Of a DNA stretch of 64,000 bases, positions 15,824 through 24,319 are shown in pieces (the first letter of the stretch is position 1; each line of letters opens with the position of its first letter). The DNA lies in assembly GCF_018798885.1 (NCBI RefSeq), contig NZ_CP076362.1:124001-188000 (forward strand), read 5' to 3'. Source of the DNA: Gemmobacter fulvus. GTDB taxonomy: Bacteria > Pseudomonadota > Alphaproteobacteria > Rhodobacterales > Rhodobacteraceae. Position numbers and translations under genes: made by a program. The notes beneath the pieces are model-generated. The model was given only the letters and a program-made list of their open reading frames with translations. It was not told the DNA's origin and made no database searches.

Positions 15824-17251
15824 ATGACCGACAACCTATATATCAACGGCCAGTGGACCTCCGGGTCCGGCACGCGCCGGGGTGCGGTGATCAACCCGGC
15901 CACGGGAGAGACCATCGGCGCGGTGACCTTTGCCGAAGCCGCCGATCTGGATGCGGCGCTGGCGGCGGCCAACGCCGCCTCTGCCGGATGGGCGCGCACC
16001 TCGGCCTATGACCGGGCGGCGATCCTGAAACGCGCGGCGGCCAATGCGCGGGCGCAGGCCGAAGCGATGGCGCAGGCCATTACGCGGGAGCAGGGCAAAC
16101 CCCTGTCCGAAGCGCGGATGGAGGCCGGATCGGCGGGCGATCATATCGAATGGTATGCCGAAGAGGCCCGCCGCACCTATGGCCGCGTGATCCCCAGCCG
16201 CCAGCCCGAGGTGATGCAGAGCGTGATGCTGGAGCCTGTCGGCCCGGTGGCGGCGTTCAGCCCGTGGAACTTTCCCATCGGGCAACTTGTGCGCAAGCTG
16301 GCCGGGGCGCTGGCGGCAGGCTGCACCATCATTGCCAAGGCCCCCGAAGAAACCCCGACCTGCGCGATGATCCTGATCCAGTGTTTTGTCGATGCCGGGG
16401 TGCCTGCGGGCGTGCTCAATCTGGTGTTCGGTGTGCCGGCCGAGATTTCGGCGCATCTGATCCCGTCGCCAGTGATCCGCAAGATCTCGTTCACCGGGTC
16501 GGTGCCGGTGGGGCGGCTGCTGGGCGAACTGGCGGCGCGGCATCTGAAACGCACGACGATGGAGCTTGGCGGCCATGCGCCCTTCATCGTCTGTGACGAT
16601 GCCGAGGCCGAAAAGGTGGCGCTGCTGGGGGCGGCGCTGAAATTCCGCAATGCCGGGCAGGTCTGCGCCTCACCCACCCGCTTTCTGGTGCAGGATGCGG
16701 TGGCCGAGCGGTTTACCACGGCGTTTGTCGCGCGCGCCCGTGCCCTGCGGCTGGGAGATGGCGCGGCAGAGGGCACCGAGATGGGGCCGCTGGCTCATGC
16801 CCGGCGGCTGGACATGATGCAGGCGCTGGTCGCCGATGCGCTGGACCAAGGCGCGCGGTTGCTGACTGGCGGGGCGCGCCACGGCAATACCGGCTTTTTC
16901 TTTGAACCGACGGTTCTGGCCGATGTGCCGCTGTCGGCGCGGATCATGCAGGAAGAACCCTTTGGCCCCATCGCCATCGTCAACCGCTTTGCCGATCTGC
17001 CCGAGGCCATCGCCGAGGCGAACCGTCTGCCTTACGGGCTTGCCGCCTTCGGTTTTTCCACCCGCACCGACCGCACCCATGCTATGGCGCGCGGCATCGA
17101 GACGGGCATGATGTCGATCAACCATTTCGGTCTGGCCGCGCCCGAAACGCCCTTCGGCGGCATCAAGGACTCGGGCCACGGGTCGGAAGGCGGGTCCGAG
17201 GGCATCCTGTCCTATCTCACCCCCAAATTCGTTTCGCAGTTCAACGGCTAG
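15824..17251 (+). CDS. NAD(P)-dependent aldehyde dehydrogenase (succinate-semialdehyde type)
   Basis: The 475-residue enzyme has the aldehyde dehydrogenase fold with general base Glu247 (in TMELGGHAPF) and nucleophile Cys281 (in NAGQVCASPTRF). Further landmarks are AFSPWNFP (cofactor and substrate contact) and EEPFGPIAI. Residue pattern and length are closest to the succinate/glutarate-semialdehyde dehydrogenase group (GabD-like), and the C-terminal PFGGIKDSGHGSEGG region supports that. It likely oxidises the aldehyde released by the HpcH/HpaI aldolase or produced by the GMC enzyme that follows 2 bases later. The exact aldehyde is not known. Confidence 0.92.
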   Translation: MTDNLYINGQWTSGSGTRRGAVINPATGETIGAVTFAEAADLDAALAAANAASAGWARTSAYDRAAILKRAAANARAQAEAMAQAITREQGKPLSEARMEAGSAGDHIEWYAEEARRTYGRVIPSRQPEVMQSVMLEPVGPVAAFSPWNFPIGQLVRKLAGALAAGCTIIAKAPEETPTCAMILIQCFVDAGVPAGVLNLVFGVPAEISAHLIPSPVIRKISFTGSVPVGRLLGELAARHLKRTTMELGGHAPFIVCDDAEAEKVALLGAALKFRNAGQVCASPTRFLVQDAVAERFTTAFVARARALRLGDGAAEGTEMGPLAHARRLDMMQALVADALDQGARLLTGGARHGNTGFFFEPTVLADVPLSARIMQEEPFGPIAIVNRFADLPEAIAEANRLPYGLAAFGFSTRTDRTHAMARGIETGMMSINHFGLAAPETPFGGIKDSGHGSEGGSEGILSYLTPKFVSQFNG

Positions 17252-17253
17252 GC

Positions 17254-18837
17254 ATGGAACAGGTGGATTACATCGTGGTCGGCGCCGGATCGGGCGGGGC
17301 GGTGGTGGCGCACCGTCTGGTTGCGGCCGGAAAATCGGTGCTGCTGCTGGAGGCCGGGCCGAGCGACCGGGTGCCCTTCGTGCATATTCCGGGCACCTTC
17401 GTCCGAGTGATCGGCACCAAGCGCACCTGGCCCTATGCGACGGAACCGGAGCCGGGGGCCATGGGCCGCGTCATGCACGTGCCGCAGGGGCGGATGCTGG
17501 GCGGCAGTTCATCCGTCAATGCCATGATCTATATCCGGGGCGACGCGGCGGATTATGATGGCTGGGCGGCGGCAGGGGCGACCGGATGGGGTTATGCCGA
17601 TGTGCTGCCCTTCTTCCGGCGGGCCGAGGCGAACCAGCGGCTGGCCGATGCCTTTCACGGCACCGACGGGCCGCTGCGCGTATCGGACCCCGGCCACCGC
17701 CATCCGCTTGCCTATGCCTTTCTGCGCGCGGCGCAACAGGCGGGGTTGCCGCTGACGCAGGATTTCAACGGCGCGACCCAGGAAGGGGTGGGCTTTTACC
17801 AATCCACCACGTTCAAGGGGCGGCGCGGCTCGACCGCGGTGTGTTACCTGAACCCGCTGCGCGGCCATCCGCGCCTGACCATCCGCACCGGGGCGCAGGT
17901 GGAACGGCTGCTGCTGGAGGGCGATCAGGTGCGCGGGGTTCTGTGCCGGATGGCGAACGGGCAGCTGCTGACGCTGCACGCCCGTGAAGAGGTGGTGCTG
18001 GCGGCCGGTGCGGTCAGCACGCCCAAGATCCTGCTGCTGTCGGGCATTGGTGGCGAGGCGGCGCTGGCCCCGCACGGGCTTGCGGTGCAGCACCGGCTGG
18101 AGGGGGTGGGGCAGAACTTTCAGGATCACGTCGCGGCATCGGTCTATGGCGCGCTGCGCGACCCGATCAGCCTGTTTGGCGCGGATCGGGGCCTGACGGC
18201 AGTGCGGCACATGCTGCAATATCTGCTGACGCGCACCGGATTGCTCAGCTCCAACGTCATCGAGGCGGGCGGGTTTCTGGATACGGCGGGCACGGGCCGC
18301 CCGGATGTGCAGATCCATGTGGTGCCGACGCTGGTGGGCGATGCCGACCGGCAGGCCCCGCAGCGGCATGGCCTTTCGCTCAACCCCTGTTGCCTGCGGC
18401 CCAGCTCGCGCGGAACCGTGGGCCTGCGCAGCGCCGATCCGGCCGACCTGCCGGTGATCCGTGCGAACAACCTGACAACCGATCAGGATATTGCCACCCT
18501 GATGCGCGGCGTGGCGCTGTGCCGCCGCATCCTGCAAGCCCCGGCGCTGCGCGCGCTGGTCAGCGAAGAGCTGGCTCCCGGCCCGGCGGGGGACAGCCCG
18601 GCAGGGCTGGAAGCGCATTGCCGCCGCTTTGCCAAGACGGTCTATCATCCGTCCTGCACCGCGCGCATGGGCAGCGATGCCCTTGCCGTCACCGATCCGC
18701 AGCTGCGGGTGCGCGGGCTGAAGCGGCTGCGCATCGCCGATGCCTCGGTGATGCCCGCGCTGGTCAGCGGCAATACCAATGCGCCCACGATCATGATCGG
18801 GGAACGCTGCGCCGATTTCATCCTGCGCGGGGCCTGA
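17254..18837 (+). CDS. GMC-family FAD alcohol dehydrogenase (choline-dehydrogenase-like)
   Basis: The 527-residue flavoprotein begins with the Rossmann motif VVGAGSGG (about 8-15) and LLLEAGPSD, then GMC signature 1 (GRMLGGSSSVNAMIYIRG) and signature 2 (GAVSTPKILLLSGIG). The catalytic pair is predicted as His465 (in YHPSCTARMG) and Asn509 (in SGNTNAPTI), 44 residues apart as in choline oxidase. Such enzymes oxidise primary alcohols to aldehydes, which fits the aldehyde dehydrogenase immediately upstream. It is last in the operon and converges on another GMC gene with only 14 bases between stops. The natural alcohol is unknown. Confidence 0.92.
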   Translation: MEQVDYIVVGAGSGGAVVAHRLVAAGKSVLLLEAGPSDRVPFVHIPGTFVRVIGTKRTWPYATEPEPGAMGRVMHVPQGRMLGGSSSVNAMIYIRGDAADYDGWAAAGATGWGYADVLPFFRRAEANQRLADAFHGTDGPLRVSDPGHRHPLAYAFLRAAQQAGLPLTQDFNGATQEGVGFYQSTTFKGRRGSTAVCYLNPLRGHPRLTIRTGAQVERLLLEGDQVRGVLCRMANGQLLTLHAREEVVLAAGAVSTPKILLLSGIGGEAALAPHGLAVQHRLEGVGQNFQDHVAASVYGALRDPISLFGADRGLTAVRHMLQYLLTRTGLLSSNVIEAGGFLDTAGTGRPDVQIHVVPTLVGDADRQAPQRHGLSLNPCCLRPSSRGTVGLRSADPADLPVIRANNLTTDQDIATLMRGVALCRRILQAPALRALVSEELAPGPAGDSPAGLEAHCRRFAKTVYHPSCTARMGSDALAVTDPQLRVRGLKRLRIADASVMPALVSGNTNAPTIMIGERCADFILRGA

Positions 18838-18851
18838 CGATGCGCCGCCGC

Positions 18852-20267
18852 CTACCGCGCCAGAATGCGGTCGGCGGTGCGCAGCGCCTGCGCCACCATC
18901 ATGAAGGTCGGGTTGCCGGAGTTGGAGCTGCCGATCACCGAATTGTCGGCCACATACAGATTGTCATAGCCCCAGACGCGGCCCCCGCCATCCACCACCG
19001 ATGTGCCGTCATCGACAGCACCCATGCGGCACGATCCCATGAAATGCGTCGATCCGCCAAAGGCATAGAGGCTCGGGCTCCAGCCCGGCTCCATCTCGCC
19101 CACATCAGAGGCAATCAGGAAGTGTTCGGCCATAGCCTGACCGATCCGCAGCCGGTCTGCCGCGGTGAAACCATAGCTTGCGGTGACATGCGGCAGGCCC
19201 AGCGGATCCTTGCGGACCGGATCGAAGTGCAAGCGGTTCTCGGGGCGCACGTCGATCGACACAAAGGTGAAGATGTCAGAACTGTCCACCTCGCGGATAC
19301 CGGGGGCCAGACGGCTGCCGCCCGAGCCGAGCGTGAAGCGGCACAGCTGGTTCTGCCAGGGTTGCGCCGCATTGGCGGGGATCCAGATCGAATAGACCGG
19401 CTCGTCATCGCGGATCAGCTGGCGGATCTCGGGCAGCAGGGTCACGCGCGACCCGATGCAGGCATGTTCATGGATATAGGCGCCAAGTGCCGCCCGCTGT
19501 TCCAGCCGCGATGCGGCCAGCAGCTTGGGCGAACCGACAGTGCCACAGGACACGACAACCGTGTCCGCCGAAACCTCGACCGTCTCGCCCGTCACCCGGT
19601 CGCGCGCGTGCAATCCGGTGGCGCGGCTGCCCTGTGTCATCACCTCCAGCGCCACGCAATCGGGCAGGATGGTCAGATTGGCGGGCGGCGGGGCATCGCG
19701 GAAGAACAGATCATCCGATGCGCAGATCTTGAACACGCCGTTCACCCGCCGTGCCGCCACCGGCATGGGCCGCACATGGCGGCCATCGGGGCGCGGGCCG
19801 ATGGCGCGGCGGGTGCGCTCCAGCAGCATTTCGAACATCTCCCCCGACCCGCCGCCGTTCAGGTCGATGTGCATGAGCTGTTCGGCGCGGGCAAAATACG
19901 GCTCCCAGGCTGCGGCGGGCAGCCAGTCGGGCAGTTCGCTGGCATCGGGGCGCGGGCAATTGCCCATCCACAGGGCGAACATGCCGCCCGTGGCATGGCT
20001 GACCCGCAGATCCCGGATATTCTCGACCGGGGTATCGGTAAAGCCGGGGTTCACCAGCATCTCGGTGTAGATCAGATCCCCGACCTTCGACAGATCCGCC
20101 TCCGAGGTAAAAACGCTGCGCACATGGGTGCCCAGCGGCGAGAATCGCTGCGGCCCCGCCTCCAGCACCAGAACACGCAGCCCCGCCGCGGCCAGTTCGC
20201 CCCCCACCGCCGATGCCCCGGCGCCAGAGCCTGCAATCACCACATCTGCGTTCAGTTTCCGTGCCAT
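18852..20267 (-). CDS. GMC-type oxidoreductase, short form
   Basis: The 471-residue flavoprotein has an N-terminal FAD fold (VVIAGSGAGASAVGGELAAAG, then VLVLEAGP) and a C-terminal GMC domain with THFMGSCRMG and the closing DNSVIGSSNSGNPTFM, where the Asn of the active site is expected. Architecture is nearer to the gluconate-2-dehydrogenase/pyranose-oxidase branch than to choline dehydrogenase. No Tat or Sec signal is visible. It is transcribed divergently from the sugar-type ABC operon (106 bases between starts), so it probably acts on the imported compound or its product, for example oxidising a secondary alcohol of a sugar or cyclitol. This is inferred from context. Confidence 0.85.
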   Translation of the reverse strand: MARKLNADVVIAGSGAGASAVGGELAAAGLRVLVLEAGPQRFSPLGTHVRSVFTSEADLSKVGDLIYTEMLVNPGFTDTPVENIRDLRVSHATGGMFALWMGNCPRPDASELPDWLPAAAWEPYFARAEQLMHIDLNGGGSGEMFEMLLERTRRAIGPRPDGRHVRPMPVAARRVNGVFKICASDDLFFRDAPPPANLTILPDCVALEVMTQGSRATGLHARDRVTGETVEVSADTVVVSCGTVGSPKLLAASRLEQRAALGAYIHEHACIGSRVTLLPEIRQLIRDDEPVYSIWIPANAAQPWQNQLCRFTLGSGGSRLAPGIREVDSSDIFTFVSIDVRPENRLHFDPVRKDPLGLPHVTASYGFTAADRLRIGQAMAEHFLIASDVGEMEPGWSPSLYAFGGSTHFMGSCRMGAVDDGTSVVDGGGRVWGYDNLYVADNSVIGSSNSGNPTFMMVAQALRTADRILAR

Positions 20268-20307
20268 GCCTGCCTCATTTCATAATCGTTGACAGCCTGA
20301 TGTTGCC

Positions 20308-20330
20308 TTGATATTTTACTGAAATATTAA
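20308..20330. promoter_or_regulatory. AT-rich inverted repeat in divergent GMC/ABC promoter
   Basis: TTGATATTT-TACTG-AAATATTAA has arms that match at all but one pair. It is central in the 106-base divergent promoter of the GMC gene and the ABC operon. Its parts (TTGATATTT and ACTGAAAT) both recur in the divergent promoter at 37902-37938, so a shared regulator such as the GntR protein at 26840 is possible. Confidence 0.5.
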
Positions 20331-20373
20331 AGAAGTCAACCGCGACAAAGCGGTGACAACAGGGAGAACGGGA

Positions 20374-21471
20374 ATGAAACTGCGGATGAATGCCGTTCGT
20401 GGCAGCACGGCTGCTGCGCTGCTGGGTGTGCTGGGACTGTTTGCGCCGCTGACGGCCGCTGCCGAAAGCTGGACATTTCCGGTCATGGCGATGGATACGC
20501 TGCGCGATACGGCGGTGGCCCCCTTTGATGCCAAGCCGGTGGACTATACGGCGCTGGATGCCGCCGACGTGACGAAAAAGTGGAACCTGTGTTTCCTTGT
20601 GCCGCACACCACCAATGACATCATCCGCGCCTATCTTTACGGCACGGTCGAAGAGGTGAAGCGCCTGGGGGCCAGCCTGACGGTGTTCGATGCCGGGGGC
20701 TATGGCAATCTGGATGCGCAGCTGTCGCAGTTCGATGATTGCGTGACGCTGGGGGCGGATGCGATCCTGATCATGGCCGTGTCGCCGACGGCCTTCAACC
20801 AGAAGATCTCGGAAGCGCGCGCCAAGGGCGTGAAAGTGGTGGATGTGAACATCGGCATTGACGGCCCGGCAGATGGCCGCGTGGTGGTGACCTACAAGGC
20901 GGTGGGCGATGTCATCGGCAAGACGCTTGCCGCCGCCCATGCTGCCGGTTCGGGCAAGGTGTCGACCGTGGTCCTGCCCGGTCCTGCGGGTGTGGCCTGG
21001 TCCGAAGATACGCAGCTTGGCTTTGCCGCCGCCGTGGCGGGCAGCGATGTGGTGATCGAGAAGGTGGCCTATGGCGGCTCCAGCCGTCTGGATCAGCAGC
21101 CGCTGATCGAGGATGTTCTGGTGACATATCCCGAGCTGGATTTCATCGTCGGCATGGGCACCAGCATCGAATCCGCGTTGAACGCCCTGCGGGAACAGGG
21201 CCGGGTCGGTGACATGGCGCTGTATGGCAGCTTCATCACCCCGGATCTGATCGAACCGATCAAGGCGGGGGATGTGGCCGGGGTTGTGGTTGAAAACTCC
21301 ATCATCATCAACCGGCTGGCGGTGGATATGGCGGTGCGCTTGCTGGAAGGCAAGGCCACGATCACCGATGCGGTGCCTGCCGTCACGCTGGTGAATGCCG
21401 CCAATGTGGATGTGGTGCCGGAGGCCAATTTCGCCCCCGCCGACTGGCAGGCCACGATGTCCGTTGAATAA
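20374..21471 (+). CDS. TorT-like periplasmic binding protein of sugar-type ABC transporter
   Basis: The product is 365 residues from ATG 20374 (RBS AGGGAG), with a signal peptide of about 30 residues ending in LTAAAES. The body is a periplasmic-binding fold type I domain. KKWNLCFLVPHTTND, a VEEVKRLGASLTVFDAGGYG block and an LSQFDDCVTLGADAILI stretch closely resemble TorT, the periplasmic TMAO-sensing protein, more than ribose-binding RbsB. No TorS sensor kinase is nearby; instead ABC ATPase and permease genes follow after three genes. It is therefore likely to be the solute receptor of an ABC importer. A terminator-like hairpin follows it. Confidence 0.85.
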   Translation: MKLRMNAVRGSTAAALLGVLGLFAPLTAAAESWTFPVMAMDTLRDTAVAPFDAKPVDYTALDAADVTKKWNLCFLVPHTTNDIIRAYLYGTVEEVKRLGASLTVFDAGGYGNLDAQLSQFDDCVTLGADAILIMAVSPTAFNQKISEARAKGVKVVDVNIGIDGPADGRVVVTYKAVGDVIGKTLAAAHAAGSGKVSTVVLPGPAGVAWSEDTQLGFAAAVAGSDVVIEKVAYGGSSRLDQQPLIEDVLVTYPELDFIVGMGTSIESALNALREQGRVGDMALYGSFITPDLIEPIKAGDVAGVVVENSIIINRLAVDMAVRLLEGKATITDAVPAVTLVNAANVDVVPEANFAPADWQATMSVE

Positions 21472-21488
21472 CGGCATCTGACGCCGTG

Positions 21489-21523
21489 ACGGGTGGTGCC
21501 ACACGCTCCTCGGTGCCACCCGT
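21489..21523 (+). terminator. Intrinsic terminator or attenuator after the binding-protein gene
   Basis: ACGGGTGGTGCC (21489-21500) pairs with GGTGCCACCCGT (21512-21523) in a 12-bp stem with two G-U pairs. A pyrimidine-rich run with TTTCCCTTTTTCTT follows at once. This is the most classical intrinsic terminator in the window. As the ABC ATPase and permease lie downstream on the same strand, partial readthrough would give excess binding protein. Confidence 0.75.
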
Positions 21524-21555
21524 TTCCCTTTTTCTTCTGAGCCTGTGAGACCCCG

Positions 21556-22137
21556 ATGCCCCGTATAGACCCGCTGCCGCGCCAGGACCTTGCCGAATAC
21601 GAACCGATCTTTCAGGGCATGGTCAATTCCATCGGCTATGTGCCGAATTCATTCCTCACCATGGCCCGCGATCCCGGTCTGTTGAACGCCGTGGGGGCGA
21701 TGTCGGATGCGATCTGGTATCCTGACACGGTGGACGAGCCGCTGCGCCGGTTGGTCACTTTTGCCTACAGCCATTACGCCGGGTCGTATTATTCGTCGGC
21801 GCATTGCGCCTGCGGCGCCGAAGAGCTGGGACTGGCGCGGGAAAAGATCATGGCGATCTTCGAATATGAAACCGCGCCGGTCTATACCGAGGCAGAGCGC
21901 GCCGTGCTGCGCCTGTGCCGCCATGCCGCGCGCATTCCGGGCGAAGTGACCGATGCCGATGTCGAGGCGGTGAAGGCCCATTACGGTGTGCAGGTGGCCA
22001 CCTTCATTGCGGGCATGATCTGCTACATGGCCTTCCTGAACAAATGGAACGAAATCGCCGGAACGCGGCTGGAAGATGTGCCCTATGAATGGGCCTCGGC
22101 CAATCTGCGCGGGCTTGGCTGGACCTTGACCCAGTGA
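21556..22137 (+). CDS. AhpD-like/carboxymuconolactone-decarboxylase-fold protein, paralogue 1
   Basis: The 193-residue protein belongs to the AhpD-like, all-helical peroxidase-related family. The typical core reads YVPNSFLTMARDPGLL at the N-terminus and SYYSSAHCACGAEELG at about 75-92, with one of the two active-site cysteines of the usual ExxCxxC motif replaced (HCAC). It is paired with a paralogue 25 bases downstream. Members of this family act as thiol-dependent peroxidases or in halide/aromatic acid reactions. The spacing of the cysteines (Cys-Ala-Cys) is not the AhpD CxxC, so redox activity is uncertain. It lies within the sugar-type ABC operon. Confidence 0.8.
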   Translation: MPRIDPLPRQDLAEYEPIFQGMVNSIGYVPNSFLTMARDPGLLNAVGAMSDAIWYPDTVDEPLRRLVTFAYSHYAGSYYSSAHCACGAEELGLAREKIMAIFEYETAPVYTEAERAVLRLCRHAARIPGEVTDADVEAVKAHYGVQVATFIAGMICYMAFLNKWNEIAGTRLEDVPYEWASANLRGLGWTLTQ

Positions 22138-22162
22138 AGAACGGGGGGCAGGGATCACGCTG

Positions 22163-22750
22163 ATGTCACGCTTCGCACCTTTGGCACCGGCCGATCTGCC
22201 GGAGTTTGCGGCGGCGCTGGCCGCCATCCGCGCCGATCACGGCTATATCCCCAATTCGTTCCTGACCCTTGGCCATCACCCGGCTTTCCTGCGCGCGACC
22301 GACGCGCTGGCCGGGGCGCTGTGGTATGATGACCGTCTGCCCCAGCCGATCCGCCGCCTGACCGGCTTTGCGTTTTCATGGTTCAGTGGGGCCATGTATT
22401 CCGCCGCGCATCTGGCGCATGGGGCGGAAGAACTGGGCCTGTCGCCCGCGAAGCTGCAGGCGGTGGACGATTGGGAAACCGCGCCGGTCTATAGCCCGGC
22501 AGAGCGGGCGGTGCTGCGCCTGTGCCGCAACGCCGCCCGGATGCCGGGCGAGGTGGGCGACGCGGATATGGCGGCGCTGCGCGCGCATTTTCCCGCGCCG
22601 CAGATCCTGCTGATCGTTGGCCTGATCTGCTGGCACGCCTTTCTGAACCGCTGGAACGACATGGCCGCCACCACTCTGGAAGCGGCCCCGCGCCAGACTG
22701 CCGAAACCCTGCTTGTCCCGATGGGGTGGACGCTTCACCCCCACGCCTGA
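22163..22750 (+). CDS. AhpD-like protein, paralogue 2 (active-site cysteines absent)
   Basis: The 195-residue protein is a close paralogue of the preceding gene product along its whole length (YIPNSFLTLGHHPAFL, then TAPVYSPAERAVLRLCRNAARMPGEV, then WHAFLNRWNDMA). The motif that reads SSAHCACGAEELG in paralogue 1 reads SAAHLAHGAEELG here, so both cysteines are lost. It cannot use the AhpD thiol mechanism; a structural partner in a heteromeric complex with paralogue 1, or a non-redox function, is more likely. Tandem duplication followed by divergence explains the pair. Confidence 0.82.
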   Translation: MSRFAPLAPADLPEFAAALAAIRADHGYIPNSFLTLGHHPAFLRATDALAGALWYDDRLPQPIRRLTGFAFSWFSGAMYSAAHLAHGAEELGLSPAKLQAVDDWETAPVYSPAERAVLRLCRNAARMPGEVGDADMAALRAHFPAPQILLIVGLICWHAFLNRWNDMAATTLEAAPRQTAETLLVPMGWTLHPHA

Positions 22751-22782
22751 TCCCGCCTTCGTGCCCGATGGAGCCTGACCCG

Positions 22783-24288
22783 ATGACCGACACCCCGCTG
22801 CTTGAGGCCAAAGGCATTTCGAAACGCTTCGGCGCGGTTCAGGCGTTGAAACGCATGGATTTCACGCTGCGTGCCGGTGAAGTGCATGTGCTGTTCGGAG
22901 AAAACGGCGCGGGCAAATCCACGCTCATCAACGTGATCTGCGGCGCGCTGCGCCCCGATGAGGGGGTGATCCTGCGTGACGGACAGCCGGTGGCGTTCCG
23001 CGATGTGCAACACGCCCGCAGCCATGGTGTTGCGGCCATGTTTCAGGAATTCAGCCTCGCGCCGCAATTGACGGTCGAAGAGAATGTGTTTCTGGGTGCT
23101 GAACCCCGATGTGGCATCCTGTTGAAAACCGGCGACAGGCGGGCGCGGGTCCGCGCCGCATTGGACCGCTTCGGGTTTGACATCCCGACCACGGCCACTG
23201 TGGCGCATCTGTCGCGCGCCGAACAGCAGATGGTCGAAATGACCAAGGCCCTGCTGACCGATCCGCGGGTTCTGATCCTGGATGAACCCACGGCATCGCT
23301 GTCGCAGAAGGAAACTGAGGCGATGTATGGCCTGATCCGGGCGCTGAAGGCGGCGGGGGTTGGCATCATCTACATCACCCATCGCATGAAAGAGATCGAG
23401 GCGATCGGCGACCGGGTTACCGTGATGCGCGATGGCGGTTTCATCGCCACGGTCGATGTGGCGGGCACATCGCAGACAGCACTGGTCGAGCTGATGACCG
23501 GCCGCAGCTTCGAGCAGTTTTATCCCGACATCGCCCATCGTCCGGGCCAGACCCTGTTGCAGATTGCCGGTCTTACCGCCGCCAACGGCGCCATCCGCGA
23601 GGCCAGTCTGGAGCTGCGCGCGGGCGAGATTGTCGGCATTGCCGGGCTGGTCGGCTGCGGCAAATCCGAAATCCTGCGCGCCTGTTTCGGGCTGCACCCC
23701 TTTGCGGCGGGTCAGATCACCGTGAAGGGGCAGGCGGTCGCCAGCCCGACGCCGCGCGGGATGCTGGATCTGGGGGTGGCCTATATCACCTCTGACCGCC
23801 GCAGCGAGGGGCTGATGCTGATGCGCCCCACACGGGAAAACCTGACCCTGTCGGCGCTTGGCCAAAAGGTGCTGTCCTGGTGGGGCTGGCTCAAGACCCG
23901 GCAGGAAAGCGGTTTTGCCGAAGGTCTGGGCACGCGGCTGCGGGTGCATCCGCTGGATCTGGACAAGCTGGTGGTCAAATACTCTGGCGGCAACCAGCAA
24001 AAGATCATGATCGCCAAGGCGATGGCGCGCGATACGGCGGTGTTCCTGTTTGATGAACCGACCGTGGGCATTGATGTGTCTGCGCGGGTCGAAGTCTACG
24101 CCTTTCTGAAGGCGCTGGTCGAGGCCGGCGGGGCGGTGCTGATGGTCAGCTCTGACCTGCCCGAAGTGCTGAACCTCAGCCATCGCCTGCTGGTCGTCAG
24201 CAATGGCCGCATCGTCGACGAGATGGCGCGGGATGACATCTCGGAAGCGCGTGTGCTGCACGGCTTTTTCGGCACCTCCGCCGCCTGA
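22783..24288 (+). CDS. Sugar-type ABC transporter ATP-binding protein (RbsA/MglA-like, duplicated)
   Basis: The 501-residue protein has two fused ATPase domains, as in RbsA and MglA. Domain 1 holds Walker A GENGAGKST (39-47), a degenerate signature LSRAEQQ and Walker B VLILDEPTASLS. Domain 2 holds Walker A-like GLVGCGKSE, signature YSGGNQQK and Walker B VFLFDEPTVGID. The signature is canonical only in domain 2, as is normal in this family. I start it at ATG 22783, behind GGAG, rather than at ATG 22768, which has no ribosome site. It powers the importer formed with the TorT-like receptor and the next permease. Confidence 0.94.
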   Translation: MTDTPLLEAKGISKRFGAVQALKRMDFTLRAGEVHVLFGENGAGKSTLINVICGALRPDEGVILRDGQPVAFRDVQHARSHGVAAMFQEFSLAPQLTVEENVFLGAEPRCGILLKTGDRRARVRAALDRFGFDIPTTATVAHLSRAEQQMVEMTKALLTDPRVLILDEPTASLSQKETEAMYGLIRALKAAGVGIIYITHRMKEIEAIGDRVTVMRDGGFIATVDVAGTSQTALVELMTGRSFEQFYPDIAHRPGQTLLQIAGLTAANGAIREASLELRAGEIVGIAGLVGCGKSEILRACFGLHPFAAGQITVKGQAVASPTPRGMLDLGVAYITSDRRSEGLMLMRPTRENLTLSALGQKVLSWWGWLKTRQESGFAEGLGTRLRVHPLDLDKLVVKYSGGNQQKIMIAKAMARDTAVFLFDEPTVGIDVSARVEVYAFLKALVEAGGAVLMVSSDLPEVLNLSHRLLVVSNGRIVDEMARDDISEARVLHGFFGTSAA

Positions 24289-24319
24289 CCCCCTCTTCTC
24301 CGATCCGAAAGGACATCCG

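Noticed and set aside
18390-20285. Open frame of about 630 codons running opposite the short GMC gene
   Set aside because: Crosses the end of one GMC gene and the whole of another; both have intact motifs, so this is a shadow.
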